Source: Candidatus Acidiferrales bacterium
Lineage (GTDB): Bacteria; Acidobacteriota; Terriglobia; Acidiferrales; UBA7541
Assembly (NCBI GenBank): GCA_035934015.1
Contig: DASYYH010000027.1
Span: 1 to 64,000 of the forward strand
DNA length: 64,000 nucleotides
Reading direction: 5' to 3'
This document shows positions 55,194 through 63,927 of the stretch, one piece after another (the first letter of the stretch is position 1; every line of letters starts with the position of its first letter). The notes beneath the pieces were generated by a model. The model saw nothing but the letters and a program-made list of their open reading frames with translations. It made no database searches and had not been told where the DNA came from. Made by a program: the position numbers and the translations under genes.

Positions 55194-58082
55194 TCACTTC
55201 AGTGACCAACGTACCGTAAACACCGGGGTTACATTGCAATCCTGCTGAAGTTTCCTCTCTATCGTCTCGATCAGGTCTTGCCGCTGCTTATCCACCCGGT
55301 CTTGGGCATCGAACAGTTCCCGGCGCTTACGGTTTCGTGCCGATTCAAGCTCACGAACTTGCTTTTGGATGGACAACTTCTCCGCCAAAGCCACAGCGAT
55401 TTGAGCGGATCGTCTCGTCTCCCGAATCTGTCGGTCGAGTTCCTTCAACTCTTGCTCCAACCCGATCTTGAGATCGTCTGACCAGCGGTCGAGCTTATCC
55501 AATTCGCTTTCGAAGAATGCCGCATTTCGCTCTGTAAGTTTCGCTAGAACTTCATTTTGTTGCCTTTGCAGACCCTCGTCCAACAGCGCTTGAAGCTGTT
55601 CAGACAAGGGAGAGCAATCTTCTCGTTTCTCTGATGCACCGAGCGAGAAGAATCGGCGGCACTGCTCCGCATCCATAGGAGTACCGTCATCGCACACGGC
55701 GCTCAAAAGAACGAAATCCTCGGTTTCGAGAGCGGTCACCGTTTGACAAGTGATCCGCATGAAGCCCTGCTTTCCGACGAGCGGCTCAAGGATAGAGATT
55801 TTCTTGCCGGAGTGCGAATATTCGAATGCCAACGCTTGCGAATCAGGCTCAAAGGCTTTACACCGCTCAATGATGCGCTGAGCGAGAGGGTGCCCCAACC
55901 TATATAAGTTGGCATCCTCGATGTTCTTGCCGCTACGGTACGGGCCGGGGTGAATCTGCTCTTCGGGGAACGGGTTCTTGATCAGCGTGAATCCATTTTG
56001 TCCATCGTCGAATTTGGCATAGGGCTGGAGGAAGAAGCGGGTCAGTTGCCAGAGCCAGTTATCGTACTTGGTCAGGGCTTCGCTGCTTTCTCGTTGGTTC
56101 ACCCGCAGTTTTTCGTGAACCTCCTCGTCGAAGTTCTCTAGCAACTTTTGGCGGGTCTGTTTTATGCGCTCGTCAATCTGAACTTCCATTTCCTGCTGAA
56201 GCTGGTCGAAATTAAACTGAATCTGCTCCTCCGTCCGGCACTTTTGGTAGATGTCAGCGATACGCTTTTCGAAATCTATGCCGGAGCCGATGCTTCCAAG
56301 CACTTCGTCGCTGGCTCCGAAGACACCGCTGAAGAGCTTGAACTTCTCATCAAGCAGTTGATATACGCGCTGATCCGCAGCGTTCTTTTTGTTGAGAAAA
56401 TTCACGACGACCACGTCGTGCTTTTGCCCGTACCGATGACAGCGCCCGATCCGCTGTTCGATCCGTTGCGGATTCCACGGCAGGTCGTAATTGATTACCA
56501 AGGAGCAGAACTGGAGGTTGATGCCTTCCGCAGCCGCTTCGGTCGCGACCATGATGATTGCCTCGTCTCGGAAGTAGTCAACGAGGGCAGCCCGCATGTC
56601 AGCAGTCTTCGAGCCTGTGATCAGGTCGGTGCCTTCATGCTTCTTCAGCCAGTCCTGATAAATCTCCTTCGATTTGGGATCGTTGTTCGAGCCATTGAAT
56701 AGGACGACTTTGCCTTTGTAGCGGGGAAGCTCCTCAAGAATGGAGCGGACGTATTCCTGAGTCCGAGTGGACTCCGTGAAGATGATCGCCTTTTCTCTAC
56801 CGCCCTTGCTTTTCGCTTCCGCTAGCCCACGCTTCAGCGCGGTTTGAAGTCTCTCGCCTTTCGAGTTTTTGACAATCGAATTCGCGAGTTCAGTAAAAAG
56901 CCGGAGCGACTGAATCTCTTCTGCCACCTTTCCCAACTCTTCCGGGCTGAGCACTCGTGGATCGGACTTCTTCTCACCCGCGCTCTCGTCCTCCTCTTCT
57001 TCCCATTCGTCCTCCAATTCCTCAAAGCTCTCGAAGGTTTCGGGTACCTCTTCAGGAGGCTCCACAACGGGTTTTTGCGCCTCAGTGGCTTTTTCCAGCT
57101 TTTCCGCCAATCCCTTCAGCGTTCCCGCAATCGCAAATGTCGATGAAGCCAAGAGCCGTCTGAGGATCAGAGTCATCAACTGCCGTTGGCTTGCTGGAAG
57201 CGCGTAGAGATTCTGCCGTTGCAGATAATCGGAGACGAGGTTGTAGAGCTTCTGCTCCGGCTCGCTCGGGATGAACTCCTCCACCAGTGCGATACGATTC
57301 GTAAACGGGATGTATTCGAGCACTTGACGCCGGAGTGTCCGTTGGCAAATCGGCTTCAGACGCTCACGTAGCGACCGAAAATCACCGTCCGTGTCCAGCC
57401 GAGAGAACTGGCTGCGAAAGCTCTTGATGTCCCCGAAAATGTGCTCATCGATGATGCTGACCAAGCCGAAAAGTTCGAGGAGCGAGTTCTGAAGGGGCGT
57501 GGCGGTCAGAAGCAACTTGTCAAACGGCGCGAGAGCAGCCTTGAGCGCATTCCCGATCTTGTTCGTGGGCTTGTACACGTTCCGAAGCCGATGCGCCTCA
57601 TCAATCACTGCGAGGTTCCATGCGACTTGCCTAACATACGGCTCTTTGGAGCGAGCAAACTGGTACGAGCAGATCACGATCTCGGAGCGGTCGAATGGGT
57701 TCAGGTTCCCCGCTCGAATCTGCTCGTTGAAAGTCTTCGTTTCCAGCAGTACAGAGGGCAGGAAGAACTTGTCCGAAAGCTCCTGATGCCACTGTTTGCG
57801 GAGGCTGGCGGGAACGATGATCAAAATTTTCCTCTTTCGTTCCGCCCACCGCTGGGACAACAGAATCCCTGCTTCAATGGTTTTACCGAGACCAACTTCA
57901 TCGGCGAGGATCGCCCCCTTCGAGAGCGGAGAGCGGAAAGCGAACAGCGCAGCCTCGACCTGATGCGGGTTCAAGTCAACCTGCGCGTCAGCAAGGGAAG
58001 CAGCCAGCTTCTCCATGCTGTCGGAGGCACACCGTTTTGTCAGTTCATACGCAAAGTACTTCGCGTGGTATGCAGTGCTCAT
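55194..58082 (-). CDS. SNF2/RapA-like helicase of a defence operon
   Basis: The 962-residue protein has the SNF2-type helicase motifs: ADEVGLGKTIEAG (Lys67), IDEAH (about 160-164), LLTATPLQNS, and in the second lobe GINLQFCSLVINYDLPWNPQRIEQRIGRCHR. The C-terminal 150 residues are a long charged coiled coil (RQIRETRRSAQIAVALAEK and on). It resembles RapA-like ATPases linked with DNA methyltransferase-Res pairs in defence loci. ATG 58082 (MSTAYHAKYFA) is the preferred start. It is the first gene of the operon, with 91 bp to the divergent TIR gene. Confidence 0.85.
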   Translation of the reverse strand: MSTAYHAKYFAYELTKRCASDSMEKLAASLADAQVDLNPHQVEAALFAFRSPLSKGAILADEVGLGKTIEAGILLSQRWAERKRKILIIVPASLRKQWHQELSDKFFLPSVLLETKTFNEQIRAGNLNPFDRSEIVICSYQFARSKEPYVRQVAWNLAVIDEAHRLRNVYKPTNKIGNALKAALAPFDKLLLTATPLQNSLLELFGLVSIIDEHIFGDIKSFRSQFSRLDTDGDFRSLRERLKPICQRTLRRQVLEYIPFTNRIALVEEFIPSEPEQKLYNLVSDYLQRQNLYALPASQRQLMTLILRRLLASSTFAIAGTLKGLAEKLEKATEAQKPVVEPPEEVPETFESFEELEDEWEEEEDESAGEKKSDPRVLSPEELGKVAEEIQSLRLFTELANSIVKNSKGERLQTALKRGLAEAKSKGGREKAIIFTESTRTQEYVRSILEELPRYKGKVVLFNGSNNDPKSKEIYQDWLKKHEGTDLITGSKTADMRAALVDYFRDEAIIMVATEAAAEGINLQFCSLVINYDLPWNPQRIEQRIGRCHRYGQKHDVVVVNFLNKKNAADQRVYQLLDEKFKLFSGVFGASDEVLGSIGSGIDFEKRIADIYQKCRTEEQIQFNFDQLQQEMEVQIDERIKQTRQKLLENFDEEVHEKLRVNQRESSEALTKYDNWLWQLTRFFLQPYAKFDDGQNGFTLIKNPFPEEQIHPGPYRSGKNIEDANLYRLGHPLAQRIIERCKAFEPDSQALAFEYSHSGKKISILEPLVGKQGFMRITCQTVTALETEDFVLLSAVCDDGTPMDAEQCRRFFSLGASEKREDCSPLSEQLQALLDEGLQRQQNEVLAKLTERNAAFFESELDKLDRWSDDLKIGLEQELKELDRQIRETRRSAQIAVALAEKLSIQKQVRELESARNRKRRELFDAQDRVDKQRQDLIETIERKLQQDCNVTPVFTVRWSLK

Positions 58083-58149
58083 CGCAAGGCGCAATCATAC
58101 ATCGAGAACCGATGGCGCTGTTGCCTAGATCGCCAATCCGCGCCTAAAA

Positions 58150-58169
58150 GCGCCTATACTGTCAGGCGC
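58150..58169. promoter_or_regulatory. Operator-like palindrome over a -10 box between divergent defence genes
   Basis: GCGCCT (58150-58155) and AGGCGC (58164-58169) form a 6-8-6 palindrome. The -10-like TATACT (58155-58160) lies inside it, seven to nineteen bases before the TIR gene ATG (58174). Further copies of GCGCCT (58139-58144) and AGGCGC (58087-58092) are near. No clear -35 is seen. Confidence 0.4.
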
Positions 58170-58173
58170 AACT

Positions 58174-59733
58174 ATGGGCACACAGGCGAAATTAGAACTA
58201 CAGCATCCTTCCTCGACTGAGAAGGACATATTTCTATGTCACAACGGCGCAGATAAGCCGTGGGTCGAGGCACTTGCCGAGCGGATCGAGCGCGAACCGT
58301 ACCGCGACCGTCGTCTCGCAGTCGTTTTCGACAAATGGGATTTCGAAAAGGGCGGCAACATCGTCCTCGATATTGAGCGATTTCTGGATAAGACCCGCTT
58401 CGTAGGTGTGGTCGTATCCCGCCCAATGCTGAACGCAGAGTGGCCGAGTTTGGAACGAAGCATCGCGGTGTGGAGCGACCCTTCGGGGGCACGCGGCCGG
58501 GTGATTCCCTTGTTGAAGGACAACATAACCCTCCCGGCAACTCTGAGGGTGCGGAACTGGATCGATTTCCGCGATCCCGAGAAGTTTGAGGAGAGCTTTG
58601 CCGAACTCATTCGGTACCTGCGGGGAGAGCCAATTCCAAGGGGCAAGGGCAGCTTTCTCCCCATGGTTCCGGCAACGCGTGCACCCTATGAACCAGCCCC
58701 TGTGCTTATCACTTCTTCCGTGGGTGCTGATCGGGTAACCGAACGCTTGGTCTGCAATCTCTACAGGGTCACCAGCCTGCCCGAGAGGGTGCACTACGCG
58801 TCAACGAACCTGCGTGAGAAGAAGGAAATCCAAAAATACTGCGAAAACGCGCCGCCATTCATCCTTCGTGAAGGAAATCTTTTCACTTTCTCTGACCTCA
58901 GCACGTGCGAGGCGTTGCGTCCAGTCTTGAAGAAAGATGCACGGACTGATTCGGACGCGTTCAAGGACTGGTTCTCAGATGAGGACTACAGTCGCCGCGC
59001 CATCGAACTTCTGAACGTCTGCCTGCGACAACACGCGTGGGAGCGTCGGCTCCGCTTCGACCGCATCAAGTCGCGGTACTTTTTCCAGCCACGCGGCATT
59101 CAGGTCGAAACAGAGGAAGCCAGCTCCGGTGTGGTGAAATATCGCTACAGCGGCGGCAAGCCTGTCCGTATCGCGTGGAAAATTGGCGGTAGAACCCGAT
59201 GGAGAGAAGTAACGACACGCCATATTCGCCGAGTCAAGCAGGAGGACGGCACCTACAAAGAAGAACCGTTCGGCTGGCGGCACCAAGGTTTCCGGGCTAA
59301 TTTCGTGCTGGTGTTCGAGAGCTTGATGCTACGGATCGAACCGACTTATCTTCTGACAAAGGACGACGGGAAGACGCCGCGTACATCGCGGTGGGTCGGC
59401 CCGATCCTATCGCACTGGCTAAATCAAGAACGGAACGGTCAAATTCTAAGGTCGCTCCGCTTCTGGTCGCTTGTGCTGGCGAGACCAAAAGAGCTAACGA
59501 TTGAGACGGGGCAGATGCCTATTCAGGTTGACCTCACGCCGATTTCGGGGGCGCTTGGGTTTGGCATTGTCAGCGACCAAGTGAATTTTGACCGCCTGAT
59601 GGATGCCGAAATACGGGACGACAGGAAAGTTCCTCAGCTTGAGCTTTTTGGGGAGGAAACCTCGATTGCGTACACGGAAGAAGCGGGCTTTGCCGAGGAA
59701 GACCGCGAGGACGAGAAGGCCATCGAAAGTTAA
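58174..59733 (+). CDS. TIR-APAZ-like protein of a short-Argonaute (SPARTA-type) system
   Basis: The 519-residue protein has an N-terminal TIR domain (about 15-155): KDIFLCHNGADKPWVEALAE, the BB-loop region KWDFEKGGNI, and VVVSRPMLNAEWPSLERS, whose Glu94 is the likely NAD-cleaving residue. Residues 165-515 form a long beta/alpha region with VCNLYRVTSLPERVHYAS, LLNVCLRQHAWERRLRFDR and FRANFVLVFESLMLRIEPTYLLTKDDG, consistent with the APAZ domain that replaces the Ago N/L1/L2 parts. In such systems the complex depletes NAD(P) when the Argonaute binds guided target DNA. No ribosome site is visible. It overlaps the following PIWI gene. Confidence 0.82.
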   Translation: MGTQAKLELQHPSSTEKDIFLCHNGADKPWVEALAERIEREPYRDRRLAVVFDKWDFEKGGNIVLDIERFLDKTRFVGVVVSRPMLNAEWPSLERSIAVWSDPSGARGRVIPLLKDNITLPATLRVRNWIDFRDPEKFEESFAELIRYLRGEPIPRGKGSFLPMVPATRAPYEPAPVLITSSVGADRVTERLVCNLYRVTSLPERVHYASTNLREKKEIQKYCENAPPFILREGNLFTFSDLSTCEALRPVLKKDARTDSDAFKDWFSDEDYSRRAIELLNVCLRQHAWERRLRFDRIKSRYFFQPRGIQVETEEASSGVVKYRYSGGKPVRIAWKIGGRTRWREVTTRHIRRVKQEDGTYKEEPFGWRHQGFRANFVLVFESLMLRIEPTYLLTKDDGKTPRTSRWVGPILSHWLNQERNGQILRSLRFWSLVLARPKELTIETGQMPIQVDLTPISGALGFGIVSDQVNFDRLMDAEIRDDRKVPQLELFGEETSIAYTEEAGFAEEDREDEKAIES

Positions 59734-61231
59734 GGCGCTTCGCGCCGTATCGCTGGAATCCTTACTGTCGCAAAACACGGACAGGCTCACTTGCACGTAC
59801 CTCGCCGAGCCGGAGCTTCTGTTTGGCAACAAACAGCGATGCGTTGATCCCCGTACAGGGCTTGCTGCGTTCGGCCCATACAGCAAGACTGATGCTACGC
59901 GGCGGGAACACATTCATGTCGGGATTGTCGGCCCCGCGGACGCAATCGACAGGGCGGTTGCGCTGCTCGCCCAGATACAGAACCCGATTGATCAGAAGGA
60001 ATCCGTCGATTGTGTGCTTCATCCATCGTTCCCCGGCATGAATTCAGGTGAACCATTCCAAATCGACATCACAACTCAGCCGATCTGGCGTCGCCCACTT
60101 CGTGCCCTTGACGTTCGGCTGGTTGAGCAAGAGGAGGATTTCACTCGCCGCGTTGGACTCCTGAAAAAGTTCGTCGCTGAAGAAGTTCACGCTCTTGCGG
60201 CGCTGGATTCGCCTCCTGATGTCGTCATCTGTGCCATGTCTCAGAACCTCGAAGAGCTTTGCCGAACCGGAATTGCCGAATACGACCGTGAGCATGCTGA
60301 AATCGCAGACCTATTGGGCGGCGACGTCGAGGAAGCGCCGGATGACACATCCCGCAGCTTTCGTAGGGGGCTGAAGGCGGAATGCATGGACGTTTTGCCG
60401 ACGCAGTTAATTTGGCACAAGACGTTGACCGGAACCCGAGGCGTACAGGATTTGGCGACACGGGCGTGGAATCTGACTACAGCCCTCATGTACAAAGCGA
60501 AGATCATTCCGTGGCGGCTGGCGGACATAGTGGAAGGCTCGTGTTTTGTGGGCTTGTCCTTCTACCACGAAGATGAAGCACGGTCGCCGTTCCTGCGAAC
60601 AAGCATCGCGCAGGCGTTTACCGACCGAGGAGAAGGATTTGTGTTACGCGGCGAAACCGTCGAATGGGACGAGCGTAAGGAAAAGGAAAAAGCCCCTCAT
60701 TTGACGAGTGCTCAAGCGCAGCAGATTCTCGGTCGGGTTGTTGAGGTTTATGAGAAACAGGTCGGTATCAGGCCAAGAAAAGTCGTACTCCACAAGACAT
60801 CCCGCTACAACGAAGACGAACGTGCCGGGTTTGAAGCCGCTCTAGCCGGGCAAACACCGCAATACTCATTCCTGACGATTACGCGACGAGGCATTTTCTG
60901 CCTACGACCGGGATACAAAGCTGTTTTGCGAGGAACGATCATCGACTTTGGCGGCAAGAAGGGCTTGGTGTATACGACGGGTTACGCGCCTTTCTTGCGG
61001 TGTTACTCCGGCTTTCGAATCCCGCAGCCACTCGAAATTTCGGAGAACTGGGGTTCGCTGACGTTCCACGAATGCGCTGAGGACATCCTCAGGCTGACGA
61101 AGCTCAACTGGAATACTTCTGCTTTCGCTACGCATGACCCGATCACACTCGCTTTTTCTCGACGCGTGGGCGACATCCTGAAGCTCGCCGGGAATCGCGA
61201 CCCCGCAGTCCAATATCGGTACTACATGTAG
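59666..61231 (+). CDS. Short prokaryotic Argonaute (MID-PIWI, catalytically degenerate)
   Basis: The protein (521 residues from TTG 59666) has a basic N-terminal tail (RTRKKRALPRKTARTRR), then MID and PIWI regions without PAZ or N domains. PIWI marks are VQDLATRAWNLTTAL...IIPWRL, GSCFVGLSFYHED, RPRKVVLHKTSRYNED, and the C-terminal LTKLNWNTSAFATHDPITLAFSRRVGDIL. The first catalytic Asp of active Argonautes is Ser in GLSFY, and HKTSRY lacks the HxD-type Asp, so slicing is unlikely. GGGGAGG lies nine bases before TTG 59666, inside the TIR gene; ATG 59603 is the other candidate. It would guide-load and switch on the TIR protein. Confidence 0.85.
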   Translation: MRTRKKRALPRKTARTRRPSKVKALRAVSLESLLSQNTDRLTCTYLAEPELLFGNKQRCVDPRTGLAAFGPYSKTDATRREHIHVGIVGPADAIDRAVALLAQIQNPIDQKESVDCVLHPSFPGMNSGEPFQIDITTQPIWRRPLRALDVRLVEQEEDFTRRVGLLKKFVAEEVHALAALDSPPDVVICAMSQNLEELCRTGIAEYDREHAEIADLLGGDVEEAPDDTSRSFRRGLKAECMDVLPTQLIWHKTLTGTRGVQDLATRAWNLTTALMYKAKIIPWRLADIVEGSCFVGLSFYHEDEARSPFLRTSIAQAFTDRGEGFVLRGETVEWDERKEKEKAPHLTSAQAQQILGRVVEVYEKQVGIRPRKVVLHKTSRYNEDERAGFEAALAGQTPQYSFLTITRRGIFCLRPGYKAVLRGTIIDFGGKKGLVYTTGYAPFLRCYSGFRIPQPLEISENWGSLTFHECAEDILRLTKLNWNTSAFATHDPITLAFSRRVGDILKLAGNRDPAVQYRYYM

Positions 61232-61378
61232 GGTAGATGACGAGTTCAGAATACAGATGATGGAAAAACGCTGATTTCCGCGATTTCTGACCTGCAAAAT
61301 CAAGCGGTTACCGCGCCGCAGCGAGCGGGGTTTTTCGAACGCCGTGGATCGCGCCGACCGAAGGCGGGCGAATCAAGG

Positions 61379-61699
61379 TTAGCCACCGGCCGCACGGAAC
61401 TTCGCCGTACCGTCCGAGAAGCTGTCGTCGGGGATGCGTTCGATCCTGACGCAAATGAAGCCGTTCTCTTTCCACGTGCATGAGAACATACGGACGACGC
61501 TGTCGCTTTGGTCGCCGTCCACACCGAGGTAAACCGCTCCATCGAGCATCGAGGCAATGCCAGTGGCTTCGCCCTTTTCGATGAAGCTTCCCGCCTTCTT
61601 CGCGACGCCTACGCCGCTCTCATGATAGATGTCATACTTCCTGCCGGGGACGAGCTTGTCTTCCAGTTCTCTGCTGAATTTCTGGGATGCCTTTGCCAT
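61379..61699 (-). CDS. Small island protein, function unknown
   Basis: The 106-residue protein begins MAKASQKFSRELEDKLVPGRKYDIYHESGVG and is beta-rich toward the end (VYLGVDGDQSDSVVRMFSC). Its start, ATG 61699, has AGGAGGG nine bases upstream. No family is recognised. It lies 88 bp downstream of the methyltransferase gene on the same strand and converges on the Argonaute gene (stop codons 147 bp apart). Confidence 0.55.
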   Translation of the reverse strand: MAKASQKFSRELEDKLVPGRKYDIYHESGVGVAKKAGSFIEKGEATGIASMLDGAVYLGVDGDQSDSVVRMFSCTWKENGFICVRIERIPDDSFSDGTAKFRAAGG

Positions 61700-61787
61700 G
61701 CGGTGTTCCCTCCTGTTGAGTACATCCAGAAGCCACTGCGGTTCAAGCACTGAGACAGCGATTGGCCTATCTGTCCAGTCTTCATAG

Positions 61788-62831
61788 CTACTTCTTTTTG
61801 AATACGAAGATCGGCTCCGTTTTGAAGGCACTTTTTCCGATGTGCTTCAGTCCGACCATTTTGGACAGTTGCAGATGCAAGGTCTCGACTCGACGCCAGC
61901 CGTTGTCTTCCGCGAATTTGACGAAGACTTTTGTCAGATTTGGATACGCAGCCACGCTGGCGATGTTGATCGCGAGGATTCCATTTCTCTTGAGACCGTG
62001 GGCGCAGTTGCGGAGGGTCGCCCCGATGAACCCGTGCAGCCAACTCTCCTGCGTAGGAAATTTGCAGTGGCTTTGCGTCGGTTCGTCGCTGTAATGTTCC
62101 CACCCGAAGTAGCTGGGACTACTGAACGCACAGTCCAAGGAATTCCGCTCCGGCTGGAAATCCTCGCTTCCAACCTTGTGAAGTTCGACTTCCATCGTCC
62201 GCCGACCGAATTGTTCAGCCATCGGAACGAGTTCCGCAGCCATCTCACGAAGCCCGTCCATAGCGTAGGTCGAGGGATCGGTTCCGATGTAACGATTCAC
62301 GCGGTCGCAGGCGAGCGCTCCCAGCAGGCGACCGCCAAATCCTGCCGACATGTCCCAGACCGCGCCGCCGCTTTCTGGAAGGAGCCGATGATAAACAGCG
62401 GCGGCTGCCGTGGGGCGAAAATTGGAAACGGATTGCGTGCTGGAGAAGCTCCTCAATATTTTTCGCAGCCCGCTGTCGGTGAATGCGTTCCCGAGTTTTG
62501 TCCGCCGCTCGATTGCCCTGAGAAATAGCAGATCATTGCTGAACAACTCAACTGGGGTCTTCCTGTTCCCGCACCTCACAGTCCACGCAAGGGGATGATA
62601 GTGCCAAGCCAGCGCGAGACCGTGCATCGTTTGCTTGATCCGCCCCTGCTTGTCGATGATCGTTGCGTGGTCGGCGACGAGAAGGTCGAGAAGGTCATGC
62701 CGTTTCTCATCCCTCTTCAGTGAGTAAACGGGAAAGCCCTGTTCTCGATATTGCTCGAAATCGGCGCGGCATGACGCGAGGTCGTCATGTCGAAGGAAAG
62801 GCAGCACTGCTGGTCGTGCGCTAGTGCCCAT
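61788..62831 (-). CDS. Mobile-element DNA methyltransferase-like protein with SPSY active-site variant
   Basis: The 347-residue protein has a class I methyltransferase fold with DMSAGFGGRLLGAL (about 160-173) as the SAM site and FSSPSYFGWEHY (Ser-Ser-Pro-Ser-Tyr, 237-241) where amino-methyltransferases carry (D/N/S)PP(Y/F). The order (SAM site first) and the spacing suggest a DNA amino-methyltransferase or a relative that modifies another substrate. The second Pro is Ser, which could lower activity. It starts at ATG 62831 (GGAG ten bases upstream) and overlaps the stop of the preceding gene by 11 bases. Confidence 0.7.
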   Translation of the reverse strand: MGTSARPAVLPFLRHDDLASCRADFEQYREQGFPVYSLKRDEKRHDLLDLLVADHATIIDKQGRIKQTMHGLALAWHYHPLAWTVRCGNRKTPVELFSNDLLFLRAIERRTKLGNAFTDSGLRKILRSFSSTQSVSNFRPTAAAAVYHRLLPESGGAVWDMSAGFGGRLLGALACDRVNRYIGTDPSTYAMDGLREMAAELVPMAEQFGRRTMEVELHKVGSEDFQPERNSLDCAFSSPSYFGWEHYSDEPTQSHCKFPTQESWLHGFIGATLRNCAHGLKRNGILAINIASVAAYPNLTKVFVKFAEDNGWRRVETLHLQLSKMVGLKHIGKSAFKTEPIFVFKKK

Positions 62832-63609
62832 TCCGACCGTTCTCCGGCGAATCCCCAAGCATCAGCGCGTGCCGAACTCTCGCTTGCCGCACAATAGCCA
62901 AACTGACTCCGCAGGCTTTTGCTGTTTCCTCGTCGGTGCCGCCGTTCTTGGCGATGAACTTGGCGATGCCATAGTGCATGTCGGCGCAGCCGCCGCAGTC
63001 TTGAGGGAAGGGTTTCTGAGTGGGTAGAATCGGCGGCAACGTGGCACTACCGTTCATCGCACTGTTTTGAGTTCTAGCTACGGCACGGCGATTTTGTTTA
63101 GCACGACTGTTCTGATTTCCGCGACTCGTCACGGCGACGGATACCTCAACTCGCCCGTGCCGCTCGCCGAACCGATCTGCCACGGCTTGCGCGAAGCTCT
63201 GAATCACTTTGGCGAAACGCTCGCCGCTTTCAAGCGGCCCAAACACCTTCGCCATCTGGTTCTCGGTGAGCATGAGCAGTGCACGCCAATCGCCTTTGGC
63301 CAATCTGGACTGTGCCTTCTGCCCTCGCGAAGAAATTTCGCTAGGCTCGCTTAGGAGTTGCTGCACGCGGCGGGGACTGACATGCAGATTTTGCTTGATC
63401 CATTCCGTCCAGCAGGGGCGTCCGGGCACAGGGACTTGCCGCCCCGGCTGCGCCCATCGCCTCCGCGCCTCCCGCAAATAGGGGACAAGCTCTCGCAGTT
63501 TCCTGAAGCCCTGAACGCACTTGTCCACCAACTCCGCGTCCGACAGCGTTCGCACGAAGTCGTCGGCTGGCTGAGCTTGAAAATCCAGCGTTCTCCTCTG
63601 GGGCAGCAA
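62821..63609 (-). CDS. Mobile-element protein with HTH-like segments, function unknown
   Basis: The protein (262 residues from TTG 63609) contains ELVDKCVQGFRKLRELVPYL, then WTEWIKQNLHVSPRRVQQLL, a helix-turn-helix-like unit. The C-terminal segment GGTDEETAKACGVSLAIVRQAR is a second HTH-like unit. A CGGCADM motif (two Cys) precedes it. TTG 63609 has AGGAG eight bases upstream; the frame is open to 63951, but the extra part (rich in Cys and Arg) looks non-coding. It resembles uncharacterised phage/plasmid proteins. It is the first of the minus-strand pair with the methyltransferase. Confidence 0.6.
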   Translation of the reverse strand: MLPQRRTLDFQAQPADDFVRTLSDAELVDKCVQGFRKLRELVPYLREARRRWAQPGRQVPVPGRPCWTEWIKQNLHVSPRRVQQLLSEPSEISSRGQKAQSRLAKGDWRALLMLTENQMAKVFGPLESGERFAKVIQSFAQAVADRFGERHGRVEVSVAVTSRGNQNSRAKQNRRAVARTQNSAMNGSATLPPILPTQKPFPQDCGGCADMHYGIAKFIAKNGGTDEETAKACGVSLAIVRQARVRHALMLGDSPENGRNGH

Positions 63610-63927
63610 ACGGGGTTCTCCTGCTGCCAGTGTAAAGTCGGCAGGGGCATCGAGAAGCCAAAGGCAGAGGAGTCGCCAATAACCGATTCGACAAAGTGTG
63701 GCGCAGAGCCGAAGCAAATGCTTATCGAGCAAGGCTGCGATTTTGCAAAGACACCGGATGCAAACACCGCTTTGTAGGAATTTTCGGGGATCGGCGAACG
63801 AAGGGAACTTTGCGGCGGGCACTGAGGTGGGGGGTGATGGAGTACCCAAAGGGAGAGCTGTCACCTCAAGATCGCGCCCAAGTCGTCGATCTCGATCCAG
63901 CGCCGAAAACGTATGCCGCGTCTGTGT
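63610..63927. other. Short gene-free stretch before the HTH-like protein
   Basis: About 320 bp with open frames but no supported start or motif. It may contain the leader of the 62821-63609 gene or a longer version of it. Confidence 0.3.

Noticed and set aside
59603-61231. Active slicing Argonaute
   Set aside because: The DEDX-type Asp positions read Ser/Thr (GLSFY, HKTSRY), so it is taken as a guide-binding, non-cutting short Argonaute.
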